Below, piece by piece: positions 12,172 through 19,439 of a stretch of DNA of 43,692 nt. The DNA comes from a virus, in IMG/VR virus record IMGVR_UViG_3300035703_000158, positions 1-43,692 of that record, one strand, 5' to 3'. Under the pieces are notes generated by a model. That model saw nothing but the letters and a program-made list of their open reading frames with translations, made no database searches and was not told the origin of the DNA. Made by a program: the position numbers and the translations under genes. Position 1 is the first letter of the stretch, and each line of letters opens with the position of its first letter.

Positions 12172-12423
12172 TCAGGCTAGGGCCGTCTCAATTTCTTCCC
12201 GGTTGCTAAATCCCCAGGCTGCAGCAGCACCCGCGTTCCACTCTTTCCGGATGACGGGGGCGACGTAGCCGTTATCACCCGCCTGCAGGTTTCGGTCGTA
12301 GTTCTCGGGATAGACCGCATCATCGAAGGTGATGTAGTCGTTCAACAGGCTGTTGAGAAAGGCGGTGCGTTCAGCGCCAGCCTCGGTAGCGACCAGATCG
12401 GACGGAGTGTTGATGATCAGCAT
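12172..12423 (-). CDS. Hypothetical 83-aa protein overlapping the DGR reverse transcriptase
   Basis: The ATG at 12423 overlaps the RT stop by seven bases (ATGCTGA), so translation should be coupled to RT. The protein is acidic (LLNDYITFDDAVYPENYDR) and ends NREEIETALA; an aromatic and Gly/Ala middle (VAPVIRKEWNAGAAAAWGFSN) is distinctive. No family recognised. It could be an uncharacterised accessory factor of the retroelement or an unrelated late gene that simply follows it. Confidence 0.6.
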   Translation of the reverse strand: MLIINTPSDLVATEAGAERTAFLNSLLNDYITFDDAVYPENYDRNLQAGDNGYVAPVIRKEWNAGAAAAWGFSNREEIETALA

Positions 12424-13391
12424 GGTGCAGCAAGCCCCAGAGAGACAAGGCCATTCTGTCCGTCACCATGGCGCAGATGCCCCATCCAGGCAATCTGCGA
12501 GCATTTCCACCCTTCGTAATCTCCGTGCTGCAGCAACAACTTGAGTTTTCTGCGCTGGCGAATCATGGACTGACGTTTGATTAGCTTGAACTTGCGGCGG
12601 ATGCGAAAGCCGCAGAAGGTGATGCCGCAAGCCACTGGGCCTAAACTCCACTTGCCAATCCGCTGTCCCATTTCGTTGGCGACAAAGGAGCAAATCTCAT
12701 CCTTGAGCTGCAGCCCATCGTCTTTGCTCTGCACAATCACAGCCGCATCATCCATGTAGCGCACGAAGCTGCCGATGCCCTTTGATGCGATGAAGCGATC
12801 CAACCGGCCGCCCCAGTAGTTGGCGAAGGTCTGGCTGGTGAGCGCACCAATCGGCACGCCACCGGGCTGCACGCTCAGCACCTGCTCGATCAACAGCAGC
12901 GTGCGACGGCAGGTGAGCTTCTTGCTCAAATGCACCAGCAGCAGATCCTGGGGGATGGTCGGGAAGAACTTGCTGAAGTCCACGTGCAGCACCCAGCCAT
13001 CAGGGTTTTGCCGCATCAGCTGCTGCATCCGGTTCACGCATTTGTGCGTACCCAATCCCACCCGACAGGCGAACACCTGGGGCATCATCGCGGCGTCGAG
13101 GATCGGCCCCACCACCTGGATCAAGGCGTGGTGCAGCACGCGATCACGAAAGCTCTGGCAGCTGATTGTGCGCTTCTTGGGGTCGATGATGTCGAACTGC
13201 AGCTGCGGATCAGGCCGCCAGCCGCCTTCAATCAACCGCAGCTGCAGCTGCCGCAGATTGGCCAGGTAATACTCCTTGAACCGCAGGTAGGAGCTGCTGT
13301 AGGTCTTGCCGCGCCGCGCCTCTGCATAGGCTGCAAGCAAGTTATCCCACTGGTAGATCTGTTCGTACAGGTTGCGAAACTTCTTGCCCAT
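12417..13391 (-). CDS. DGR reverse transcriptase
   Basis: The 324-aa enzyme has the retroelement RT core: motif 3 VDFSKFFPTIP (about residues 140-150), the DGR-diagnostic motif 4 IGALTSQ (about 182-188; introns and retrons typically have QGxxxSP), the catalytic YMDD (about 211-214) and motif 5-6 (GITFCGFRI). Group II maturase and endonuclease domains are absent, as in DGR RTs. It would copy the TR transcript error-prone at adenines and drive cDNA transfer into VR. The ATG at 13391 lies 157 bp after the end of TR, a spacing like that in the BPP-1 element, where the spacer is part of the RT-associated RNA. Confidence 0.95.
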   Translation of the reverse strand: MGKKFRNLYEQIYQWDNLLAAYAEARRGKTYSSSYLRFKEYYLANLRQLQLRLIEGGWRPDPQLQFDIIDPKKRTISCQSFRDRVLHHALIQVVGPILDAAMMPQVFACRVGLGTHKCVNRMQQLMRQNPDGWVLHVDFSKFFPTIPQDLLLVHLSKKLTCRRTLLLIEQVLSVQPGGVPIGALTSQTFANYWGGRLDRFIASKGIGSFVRYMDDAAVIVQSKDDGLQLKDEICSFVANEMGQRIGKWSLGPVACGITFCGFRIRRKFKLIKRQSMIRQRRKLKLLLQHGDYEGWKCSQIAWMGHLRHGDGQNGLVSLGLAAPC

Positions 13392-13668
13392 CAGAAGGTA
13401 GCGGCAGGTTTCGATGATCTACTCCCTGCCATTGCCACCACTCGGCCCTGAGTTCGCCGAAGCCGGACTTGATGGCTGGCACCTGGTTGGCACCGGCCTG
13501 CTGCCCCATGGAAACAGCAGAGCGTAGTGGTGTTTGGCAGTGGCCACGGCCGCAAAACGCGCCCCAATGTTGTTGTTGGAGTTCCAAGGAGTGTTGTTCC
13601 AGTTGGCACAACGTGAGCCGGAATTGGATCCGTTGTTCCAGTTGCCCCCGAGGATGACGGCGCTCCCA
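13392..13668 (-). ncRNA. DGR template RNA (TR plus spacer)
   Basis: The whole Avd-RT gap is occupied by the template repeat (13548-13663) and a 156-bp spacer reaching the RT start. In characterised DGRs the transcript of exactly this span is the structured template and primer for cDNA synthesis. A frame is open through it (13419-13742) but encodes the Asn-rich template and is not expected to be a protein. Confidence 0.6.
13548..13663 (-). repeat. DGR template repeat (TR)
   Basis: This 116-bp segment aligns without gaps to VR at 14121-14236. On the coding strand it has 27 adenines, mostly in 10 AAC codons and one AAT. VR differs at 21 of the 27 adenines but at only 1 of the 89 other positions. 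The 3' end (GGGGCGCGTTTTGCGGCC) is identical in both and is the IMH-type initiation segment. TR lies between Avd and RT, the canonical location. Confidence 0.95.
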
Positions 13669-14073
13669 TCAAGCCCGCTCCAGCTTTGCGCATTTCTTCT
13701 GTTCTTGCAGCCGTTTGATCCAACCGCCGAGCATGGCGCCAACCTCGCCCACCAGGGCCTGGGCTGTTTCCAGCTGGTGCTCGGTCATCAGCTTGCGTTT
13801 GTGGTGGACCATGAAGCGCATCAGCAGCCGCAGCTGGCTCAAGCTGCCGTCGAGCACATAGCAGCGGCTGAGCTGGTTGGCCTTGATGGCGTCGTTGAGG
13901 TGCTCGGCCACCAGGAAGAGCTGCCGGATCAGCAGCTCTCGGAAGGTGCCGTGCTTGCGGGGGATCGTTTGCGCGAGCGGGTAGAGGTAGTCGATCACCC
14001 GCTCGTAATTCTCGACCATGTAGAGGCCATGAGCCTCCTTGGATGGATCCGCGGAGGCTCGCTTGCTTGTCAT
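13669..14073 (-). CDS. avd: Avd-like accessory variability determinant
   Basis: This 134-aa helical protein (YERVIDYLYPLAQTIPRKHG, LLIRQLFLVAEHLNDAIKAN, LSQLRLLMRFMVHHKRKL, LVGEVGAMLGGWIKRLQEQ) has the four-helix-bundle layout of the Avd/S23 family; Avd forms a positively charged pentamer that binds RT and template RNA. The start is the ATG at 14073, chosen over a frame extending into VR. The gene lies between the variable protein and TR with the same orientation. The stop adjoins the TR 5' end. Confidence 0.85.
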   Translation of the reverse strand: MTSKRASADPSKEAHGLYMVENYERVIDYLYPLAQTIPRKHGTFRELLIRQLFLVAEHLNDAIKANQLSRCYVLDGSLSQLRLLMRFMVHHKRKLMTEHQLETAQALVGEVGAMLGGWIKRLQEQKKCAKLERA

Positions 14074-14083
14074 GCGGAGAGTC

Positions 14084-14097
14084 GGCGCTGCCGCGCC
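14084..14097 (-). other. GRNA-tetraloop hairpin downstream of VR
   Basis: The minus strand forms GGCGC-GGCA-GCGCC: a 5-bp stem with loop GGCA, which fits the GRNA tetraloop described for DNA hairpins that promote retrohoming downstream of VR in phage DGRs. It begins 23 nt after the VR end, within the gap between the variable-protein stop and avd. No matching hairpin follows TR, as expected for an element marking the recipient copy. The stem is shorter than in BPP-1. Confidence 0.55.
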
Positions 14098-14099
14098 TC

Positions 14100-15194
14100 C
14101 TAAGCAAGCACCAGGTGCCCGGCCGCAAAACGCGCCCCAAAGCTGCCGGCGGAGAACCAAGGAGTGTAGCCCCAGTCGGCACAACGCGAGCCGGAAAGGG
14201 AACCGAGGTTCCAGCCGCCCCCGAGGCAGACGGCGCGAGAGAAGCCGCTGTCGTAGACGTCACCGCGACCTTCAGTGACCCCTGTGGTCCATGCGGCCGG
14301 GTTGCCGGCCAGGGCGTAGTCAGCGCCCCATTGCCACATCACGCCAGTCGCCTGCGCCAGGCCGAACTTGCTCGCTCGCTCCCAGGTCACGGTGCCTGGA
14401 TCAGAACCACGGCTGGTGGCTTCTGGGGCGCCATAGGCGGCCGCCGCAAACTCGGCATAGAACGGCAGCCGCTTGCCAAAGCTGGCCGCCATCTCAGAGG
14501 CCTCGAACCAGGTGAAGCTGCCGTAGGTGGTGCTGCCGTTGCCGCCGTATTGCGCGGGCACCAGCGGCGCGCTGGAACCGTCAGCGATGGTCAGGCCGAT
14601 CTTGCTGCTGGGCACCGCAGAGAAAGTGGTGCCGGCATAGCTGGTGGCGCCTGCCAGGTACAGGTCAATCCAGAACGCATCGTTGATGCAAGCCATCCCG
14701 CGAGGATCCGGGCAACTAGGGCGCCAGGTGAGATCCCAGAGGCTGAACTCAAGGATTTCGGCTGCTGCTGTGGGGCTGCCGTTGTTAATGGCTGTGGGGC
14801 GTCCGCTGGGGATGTAATGGAAGCCACCCACCACCGAGCCGCCGGTGGCTCCTGCCGGCGCTGTTGTGAAGCTGGCATCGGCCACCAACGCCCCCGTGGT
14901 GGGGTGCTGCCAAATGGCGTAGTCGGTGTTGTTGCTGAAGCTGCCGGGCATCGTCACGGCAGTGGCGGCGAGATACCACATCCCGCCAAGCACAGAGTTG
15001 GCAGCAATGCTCAGGGCTGTGGCTGCTGTTTTCTGGAATAGCGAGCCGCGGTGACCTGACGGACGGAAGTTCTGAAACGCAGTCGAGCCTGCGATCTGGA
15101 CGGGAACAGGCCCGCCCCCGGGGCCAATCACGGTCGTGTTCCCGTAGAGCGGGTAAACAGTCATGGAAGTACGGATAAGGTCCGGTGTTTCCAT
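14100..15194 (-). CDS. DGR variable protein, C-type-lectin/FGE-like, receptor-binding tip candidate
   Basis: The 364-aa protein ends in a formylglycine-enzyme/C-type-lectin-like domain (about residues 150-364: FTWFEASEMAASFGKRLPFYAEF, GVMWQWGADYALAG, GDVYDSGFSRAVCLGGGW, GSRCADWG, GARFAAG), the fold used by Mtd and other DGR targets. Its last part (residues about 320-358) is VR, with the hypervariable residues on the GGW...GARFA ligand surface. The N-terminal half is Gly/Ala/Thr-rich beta structure that may attach to the fibre. It follows the tail-fibre gene by 52 bp. A CTGCA-family motif ends one base before the ATG at 15194; an internal ATG 10 codons on is possible. Role inferred: adhesion to the host surface. 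Confidence 0.9.
   Translation of the reverse strand: METPDLIRTSMTVYPLYGNTTVIGPGGGPVPVQIAGSTAFQNFRPSGHRGSLFQKTAATALSIAANSVLGGMWYLAATAVTMPGSFSNNTDYAIWQHPTTGALVADASFTTAPAGATGGSVVGGFHYIPSGRPTAINNGSPTAAAEILEFSLWDLTWRPSCPDPRGMACINDAFWIDLYLAGATSYAGTTFSAVPSSKIGLTIADGSSAPLVPAQYGGNGSTTYGSFTWFEASEMAASFGKRLPFYAEFAAAAYGAPEATSRGSDPGTVTWERASKFGLAQATGVMWQWGADYALAGNPAAWTTGVTEGRGDVYDSGFSRAVCLGGGWNLGSLSGSRCADWGYTPWFSAGSFGARFAAGHLVLA
14121..14236 (-). repeat. DGR variable repeat (VR)
   Basis: VR is 116 bp, ungapped against TR at 13548-13663, with 22 differences. Twenty-one are at template adenines (for example AAC to GGC, CTC, TAC, TTC, GCC, AGC); the one other change lies beside the 5' edge. Non-adenine template positions are otherwise unchanged. 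Confidence 0.95.
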
Positions 15195-15195
15195 T

Positions 15196-15209
15196 CTGCA
15201 GGTGTGCAG
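15196..15209 (-). promoter_or_regulatory. CTGCA-family motif before the variable-protein gene
   Basis: CTGCACACCTGCAG on the minus strand, separated by a single base from the ATG at 15194. If it is a promoter, the transcript from here covers the variable protein, Avd, TR and RT; a start this close to ATG would make a nearly leaderless mRNA unless the ATG ten codons on is used. Confidence 0.5.
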
Positions 15210-15245
15210 AGAAACGGGCTAGCCGCGTCTCTATTCCACTGATCG

Positions 15246-16130
15246 TCAGGCCAACTTGCGAATCAAGACATCGGCAAAGACATCGGTGGTGCCGGTCGCT
15301 GCGGTTGGAAGACCCTGGCCATAGCTTGTCCCAATAGATGTCGAGACGTCTGCCCAGTGTTCTAGGCGCACGACAGATGTCGAGGCAATGACAAACCTGG
15401 CCCGCACATGGCTCTTGGTAGTTGATCGCAATGTGTAGAGGCTTCCGGTGGATGTGTAGCCAGCAAACTCGTTGCTGCCATACGCAATCGACGCGCCTGA
15501 TCCGATGTTGAGGCGCACCTGGTTGGCACCAGCGACAAATGCAATAGCGTAAGCATCGGCTTCATAGGTTCCGGCAGGAAGATAAATGTCTCCCCCTGCC
15601 ACCGTGGCCCCTGGGATCGTGGCAGTTGTCACATCATTCAAGATCCTTTGGGTCCAAGTGCTCGCAGGGAGTGAGCCGCTGGTGTTGACTTGACGAGCTT
15701 GCAAGATTTGCGGCAGGCCAACGGAAGCGAGCGCCGCCGCGGCATCCGACTGCGCCTGGATTGCTAGCGCAACAGCGGCGTCAACTCGATCTTGCTGTTC
15801 TTGAACAACAAACAGGTTCTGGAGATCAGCCGTGTCCAGATCTGTGGCGATTAAATTGCTGCCATCGTTCCAGTCAACGAGCCTGGCATTGCTAGGCGTC
15901 TCTCGTTTGATTGTTAGCGTGACGGCGATAGCGGGCGCAACTGTTGTTTGCACCTGCGTGTCGCTAACCCAGGTGAAGTCGCTGCCCTCAGCCAGTTGCG
16001 TGGCGTAGCTGCCAGTGGCTGGCACATAGCCCGTGTAGAGCTTGACGTGCGCTTTCAGCAGATACGGGAACGGGACCGAGAAGGTCGTCGTGGACCCGTC
16101 GCCCGCGTATTGCGCGTATGAGAAGGGCAC
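15246..16130 (-). CDS. Tail fibre (T7 gp17 N-terminal-like)
   Basis: Residues 1-140 match the N-terminal particle-binding domain of T7-type fibres (MPFSYAQYAGDGSTTTFSVPFPYL...VTLTIKRETPSNARLVDWNDGSNLIATDLDTADLQNLFVVQEQQDR), followed by an Ala-rich helical linker and a beta-rich C-terminus of about 150 residues. At 294 aa it is about half the length of T7 gp17 (553), so a distal tip must come from another protein, plausibly the variable protein encoded next. The start is GTG at 16130, eight bases after a CTGCA-family motif. Confidence 0.85.
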   Translation of the reverse strand: MPFSYAQYAGDGSTTTFSVPFPYLLKAHVKLYTGYVPATGSYATQLAEGSDFTWVSDTQVQTTVAPAIAVTLTIKRETPSNARLVDWNDGSNLIATDLDTADLQNLFVVQEQQDRVDAAVALAIQAQSDAAAALASVGLPQILQARQVNTSGSLPASTWTQRILNDVTTATIPGATVAGGDIYLPAGTYEADAYAIAFVAGANQVRLNIGSGASIAYGSNEFAGYTSTGSLYTLRSTTKSHVRARFVIASTSVVRLEHWADVSTSIGTSYGQGLPTAATGTTDVFADVLIRKLA

Positions 16131-16138
16131 TGATCTAG

Positions 16139-16152
16139 CTCCACCTGTGCAG
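16139..16152 (-). promoter_or_regulatory. CTGCA-family motif before the tail fibre
   Basis: CTGCACAGGTGGAG on the minus strand, 8 bp upstream of the GTG at 16130. It shares CTGCACAGGTGG with the motif at 1093-1106 in front of RNAP. Confidence 0.5.
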
Positions 16153-16172
16153 TCCTTATGTTATGGGGCCTG

Positions 16173-19100
16173 CTACTGGCGACCAACTCCCAGGCCCGAC
16201 AACTCTTCCATTCGAGTTCTGAGCTCATTGGATCGGTACTTGACCATGGCTCCGTAACGCTGGGCAAAGCCCTGAGCGACAGGATCCTCGTTAGTAAGCA
16301 GCTGAATCAGCGCAGCACGGTCGTAGTAGTCGATGATGTCTTGAATTGGCCGATACAGCTCGCTGTCCTTGCGCACCGAAAACTTGGCCTTGTTGACCCG
16401 TTGATCAGGCCCCATCGGATCTGAGGCCAGCAGTTTCTGATAGCCAGGGCTGTTCTTCAGCGCGCGGAGTGCGCCACGGAGATCTTTGCCCTGAATGAAG
16501 CCATCAATCGGGATGTAGGTGTCACGGCCAAGCATGGCGGTTGCCGGGATTTCAGCCTTGATGCTGCGCATCTGCACGCGATAGAAAGCCTCCTCGTCGT
16601 TGGTCATGGTGAGGCCGACATCGCCCTGGCCAGTGGGGCTTGGTAGCGCCACCTGTCCATTCGGCCGTGGTTTGGTCGTCACCCCTGCATCACTCAGCCA
16701 CTGGTACAGATCGTCCTGGGGCTGAATCACAGGCATGAACGGAATCACCGCCTCTGCCGGGATGCCAAAGGGCCGCTTGATCTCGCTGCCCAGCCAGTCG
16801 AAGCGAGTGGGGGCTTTCAGCGCTTGGTTCAGGACAGGGATGGGGCGGGCCCATTTCTCGCCAACCTTCTGCAGGAACTCGAGCACCGGCGCGATGTTCT
16901 CGACATAGATCGGATCCATCTCGAGGGCCTTCTTCTCGTCAGCCGACAGGAACCGCCGGCGATCTGTGGCCTCGAGCGGGGCGCGGCCAGCCCGGGCCAG
17001 CATTGAGGTGAGGCCAGAGAGGGGAAGTAGGCCGCCCATCTGCGTGGCCAGGATGTCGGCCATGTCTGCCCTGTCCGGCTGCGTAATGGCGTTCAGCACC
17101 GTGGTGGTGTTGAGCAGGCTGGCCTTGTTGTTGGCCATCCGCGAGAGCGCGATCGCAAGGCCAGTGGTGGCTTGCTGGAGATCGCCATCGCTGATGCCTT
17201 CTTCAATCACCAGCTGCTGGATGTCGGCATAGAGACCCAGGATGTCGATCGGGTCGATGCCCCCAAAGCGGAACCGTGCCGCTGGGATGACCTTGCCAAA
17301 CAGCTGGAAGCTGTAAGGAGTGTTGAGACGGCGCCAGCGGGCGTATTCCTCTGGGTCAGACGGGCCGCCACCAACAAAGCCGCCTGAGGCGATCATCGCG
17401 CTGCCGGCCGTCAGAAAGCCCAGCGAGACGATGGCCTGGGCCCGGGCCTGAGCCAGCACCTCGGGCGGCGCGTTTTCCATCTGGGCGCCCAGTGCCTTGA
17501 TCACAGACGGCACGATCGTGCGATCCACACTCCACAGCAGCGAGTTGAGTGGTGTCTTGAAGAACGGCAGCTGCCACGCCACAAAAGCGTTCTGCCGGGT
17601 CAGGCCAAGACCCTGAATGATTGGATCCTTGATCGTGTTGGTGAAGGTCACGTTGGCTGCACGCTGCAGGCCGATCGCACCCAGTTCGGTATCAGCCCTC
17701 GGGACACCTTTGAGATCGTTGAAGGCCTGCAGCCGCAGCACGTCATCAGGCAGCTCATCGCCCAGGGGGATACCCCGCTCACGGCGGAACTTCACCAAGT
17801 CTTCCTCGCTCATGTAGCCGCTGAAGAGTGAGCCCTCAGCCATCTCCTCAGCACGCCGGGCGACGGCATCGGAGTTGGCGCGGGGGCCGCCCATCTCGTC
17901 GAACGCCCGGAGGTAAGCCTCATGGTTCACCTTCCACGAGTAGGCAAGCGATCGGATTGCCTCATCACCAGCGCCCAGCAGCCGGAAGGAGGGCAGGTAG
18001 CCGCCGTTCCATCCGAGGAACTTCTCGCCGAGGTTTCCGAGCGTGAGGCTGGTGGCTGCGTTCAGCACGTTCATTAAGGTCACGGCCGGCCCAGCGCCAG
18101 CGGTGTTGCGCCAGTAGCTGGGGTCCAGCAGCAGATCGAACCCGGTGGTGAGCGCATCAACGATCTGTTGCTTCTCGTTCTGGATCAGATCAGGCGCCAC
18201 CTCCATGGCGTTGTCGAGGCCCATGACGGCACGGCCGGTGCCCAGGTAGGTGGTGGCGTTTTTCCATGCCATCTGCCACGCACCAAGGGTGGCCCGGTTG
18301 GCGAAGGCCGCAGCCCGCAGGCCATCCATCGCGCCAACGCGAAGGCCGCCCTCGATGATGTCTTCAACGCCGTGGTGGAACGCCACCAGCGCACCGCTCA
18401 CCGGGTTGCGGGCCAGCCAGGTGCCGGGCGACAGCAGCATGTTGTTGCGCCGGAAGTTGTTGAGCAGGTGAACCTGCGACATGAACCGGCTGCTGTTGAG
18501 GTTCGTGCGCGTGATGTTGTTCGTGCGAACGACGGCTGCCAGCTGCTTGAGCTTCAGCGCATCACCCTTCTCGACGTGCTCAAGCGTTTGGCCAAGCAGG
18601 GTCTCGCCTTTGATGTCCTCGATGGTCAGCCTTGCCCAGTTGGCGTCCGGGCTGATCAGCTCGAAGTCGGTGCCATTCATGCCGAACTGCAGGCCACGCA
18701 GCGACTGGCCAATGCGGCGGCGCACGGCGGCATCGAGGTTCTCGAAGAAATGCGCCCACTGAGCGGCATGGCCCAGCTGCAGCCTGAGCTCATCGGTCAA
18801 GGCGCCAGCTTCCAGGGCGCTGGCCACCTCCTCGAGCTTGTCGGCGTACTGGCTGACTGAATCCCATCGGGCCTTGGCAGCCTGCACCACAGCACCGGGC
18901 AAGCTGTCGATGCCACGGAAACGGCGGCCCAGGGCGCCAGCCAGCTCGCGCACATCGCCACCGGTCTCACGTGCCATGCGCATCAGGCCCTGCATGGCCA
19001 CTGATTCGCTGAACGGCTTCTTGAGCTCAATGCCCTTCTTGGTGTTGGCACGCTTGAGCCCCATCACCTCGAGCAGGGCCGTGATGTTCTCCTCTTCCGG

Positions 19101-19439
19101 GGGGAGCTCGCTGTAATCAACGCCGTATTGGCGGTAGTTGACCATGCGGCCGCTGCTGCCGCGAGGGCCTTCGTTGTTGCGGAAGCCCATCTCCACGAGA
19201 TCGCGGATGGCCTTGGTGCCTTTGGCAATCAGGTCGCTTTCGCCCTGTTTGATCCAGGCCTCATTGGACACACCAACTTCCTCGCCGGTGTAGGTGCGCA
19301 ACCGGGCCACGCTCTTGCCGGCGGCCGGGATGTCTTCCACCTCAAGGAGTGACCTTGCTGTGGCTTCCATCTCATCGAGTTGTTGGAGCTTCGCCTCGAT
19401 CTCTGCGATCTGTTGGGCGAGGTTGTTGCAGTCAGCCAT
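16173..19439 (-). CDS. Internal virion (core) protein, gp16-like
   Basis: This 1088-aa protein occupies the place of T7 gene 16 just before the fibre gene. The N-terminus is helical (NNLAQQIAEIEAKLQQLDEMEATARSLLE); the middle has long helical stretches and hydrophobic pieces (AIVSLGFLTAGSAMIASGGFVGGG), suggesting insertion in the envelope during DNA ejection. T7 gp16 is longer (1318 aa) and carries the transglycosylase; here that domain is in the 22498-26097 protein. The ATG overlaps the previous stop (TGATG) with AAGGAGG upstream. Assignment rests on position, size and composition. Confidence 0.75.
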   Translation of the reverse strand: MADCNNLAQQIAEIEAKLQQLDEMEATARSLLEVEDIPAAGKSVARLRTYTGEEVGVSNEAWIKQGESDLIAKGTKAIRDLVEMGFRNNEGPRGSSGRMVNYRQYGVDYSELPPEEENITALLEVMGLKRANTKKGIELKKPFSESVAMQGLMRMARETGGDVRELAGALGRRFRGIDSLPGAVVQAAKARWDSVSQYADKLEEVASALEAGALTDELRLQLGHAAQWAHFFENLDAAVRRRIGQSLRGLQFGMNGTDFELISPDANWARLTIEDIKGETLLGQTLEHVEKGDALKLKQLAAVVRTNNITRTNLNSSRFMSQVHLLNNFRRNNMLLSPGTWLARNPVSGALVAFHHGVEDIIEGGLRVGAMDGLRAAAFANRATLGAWQMAWKNATTYLGTGRAVMGLDNAMEVAPDLIQNEKQQIVDALTTGFDLLLDPSYWRNTAGAGPAVTLMNVLNAATSLTLGNLGEKFLGWNGGYLPSFRLLGAGDEAIRSLAYSWKVNHEAYLRAFDEMGGPRANSDAVARRAEEMAEGSLFSGYMSEEDLVKFRRERGIPLGDELPDDVLRLQAFNDLKGVPRADTELGAIGLQRAANVTFTNTIKDPIIQGLGLTRQNAFVAWQLPFFKTPLNSLLWSVDRTIVPSVIKALGAQMENAPPEVLAQARAQAIVSLGFLTAGSAMIASGGFVGGGPSDPEEYARWRRLNTPYSFQLFGKVIPAARFRFGGIDPIDILGLYADIQQLVIEEGISDGDLQQATTGLAIALSRMANNKASLLNTTTVLNAITQPDRADMADILATQMGGLLPLSGLTSMLARAGRAPLEATDRRRFLSADEKKALEMDPIYVENIAPVLEFLQKVGEKWARPIPVLNQALKAPTRFDWLGSEIKRPFGIPAEAVIPFMPVIQPQDDLYQWLSDAGVTTKPRPNGQVALPSPTGQGDVGLTMTNDEEAFYRVQMRSIKAEIPATAMLGRDTYIPIDGFIQGKDLRGALRALKNSPGYQKLLASDPMGPDQRVNKAKFSVRKDSELYRPIQDIIDYYDRAALIQLLTNEDPVAQGFAQRYGAMVKYRSNELRTRMEELSGLGVGRQ

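Noticed and set aside
13419-13742. 107-aa protein through the template repeat
   Set aside because: The Asn-rich segment is the translated TR. TR is a template RNA, and the frame has no start signal or conserved flanking domain.
13391-14263. 290-aa minus-strand frame over avd, TR and VR
   Set aside because: It is out of frame with both Avd and the variable protein and is repetitive in composition; the two-gene solution explains the region better.
14043-15041. 332-aa plus-strand frame opposite the variable protein
   Set aside because: Antisense shadow of a gene whose frame is confirmed by the codon-level TR/VR pattern.
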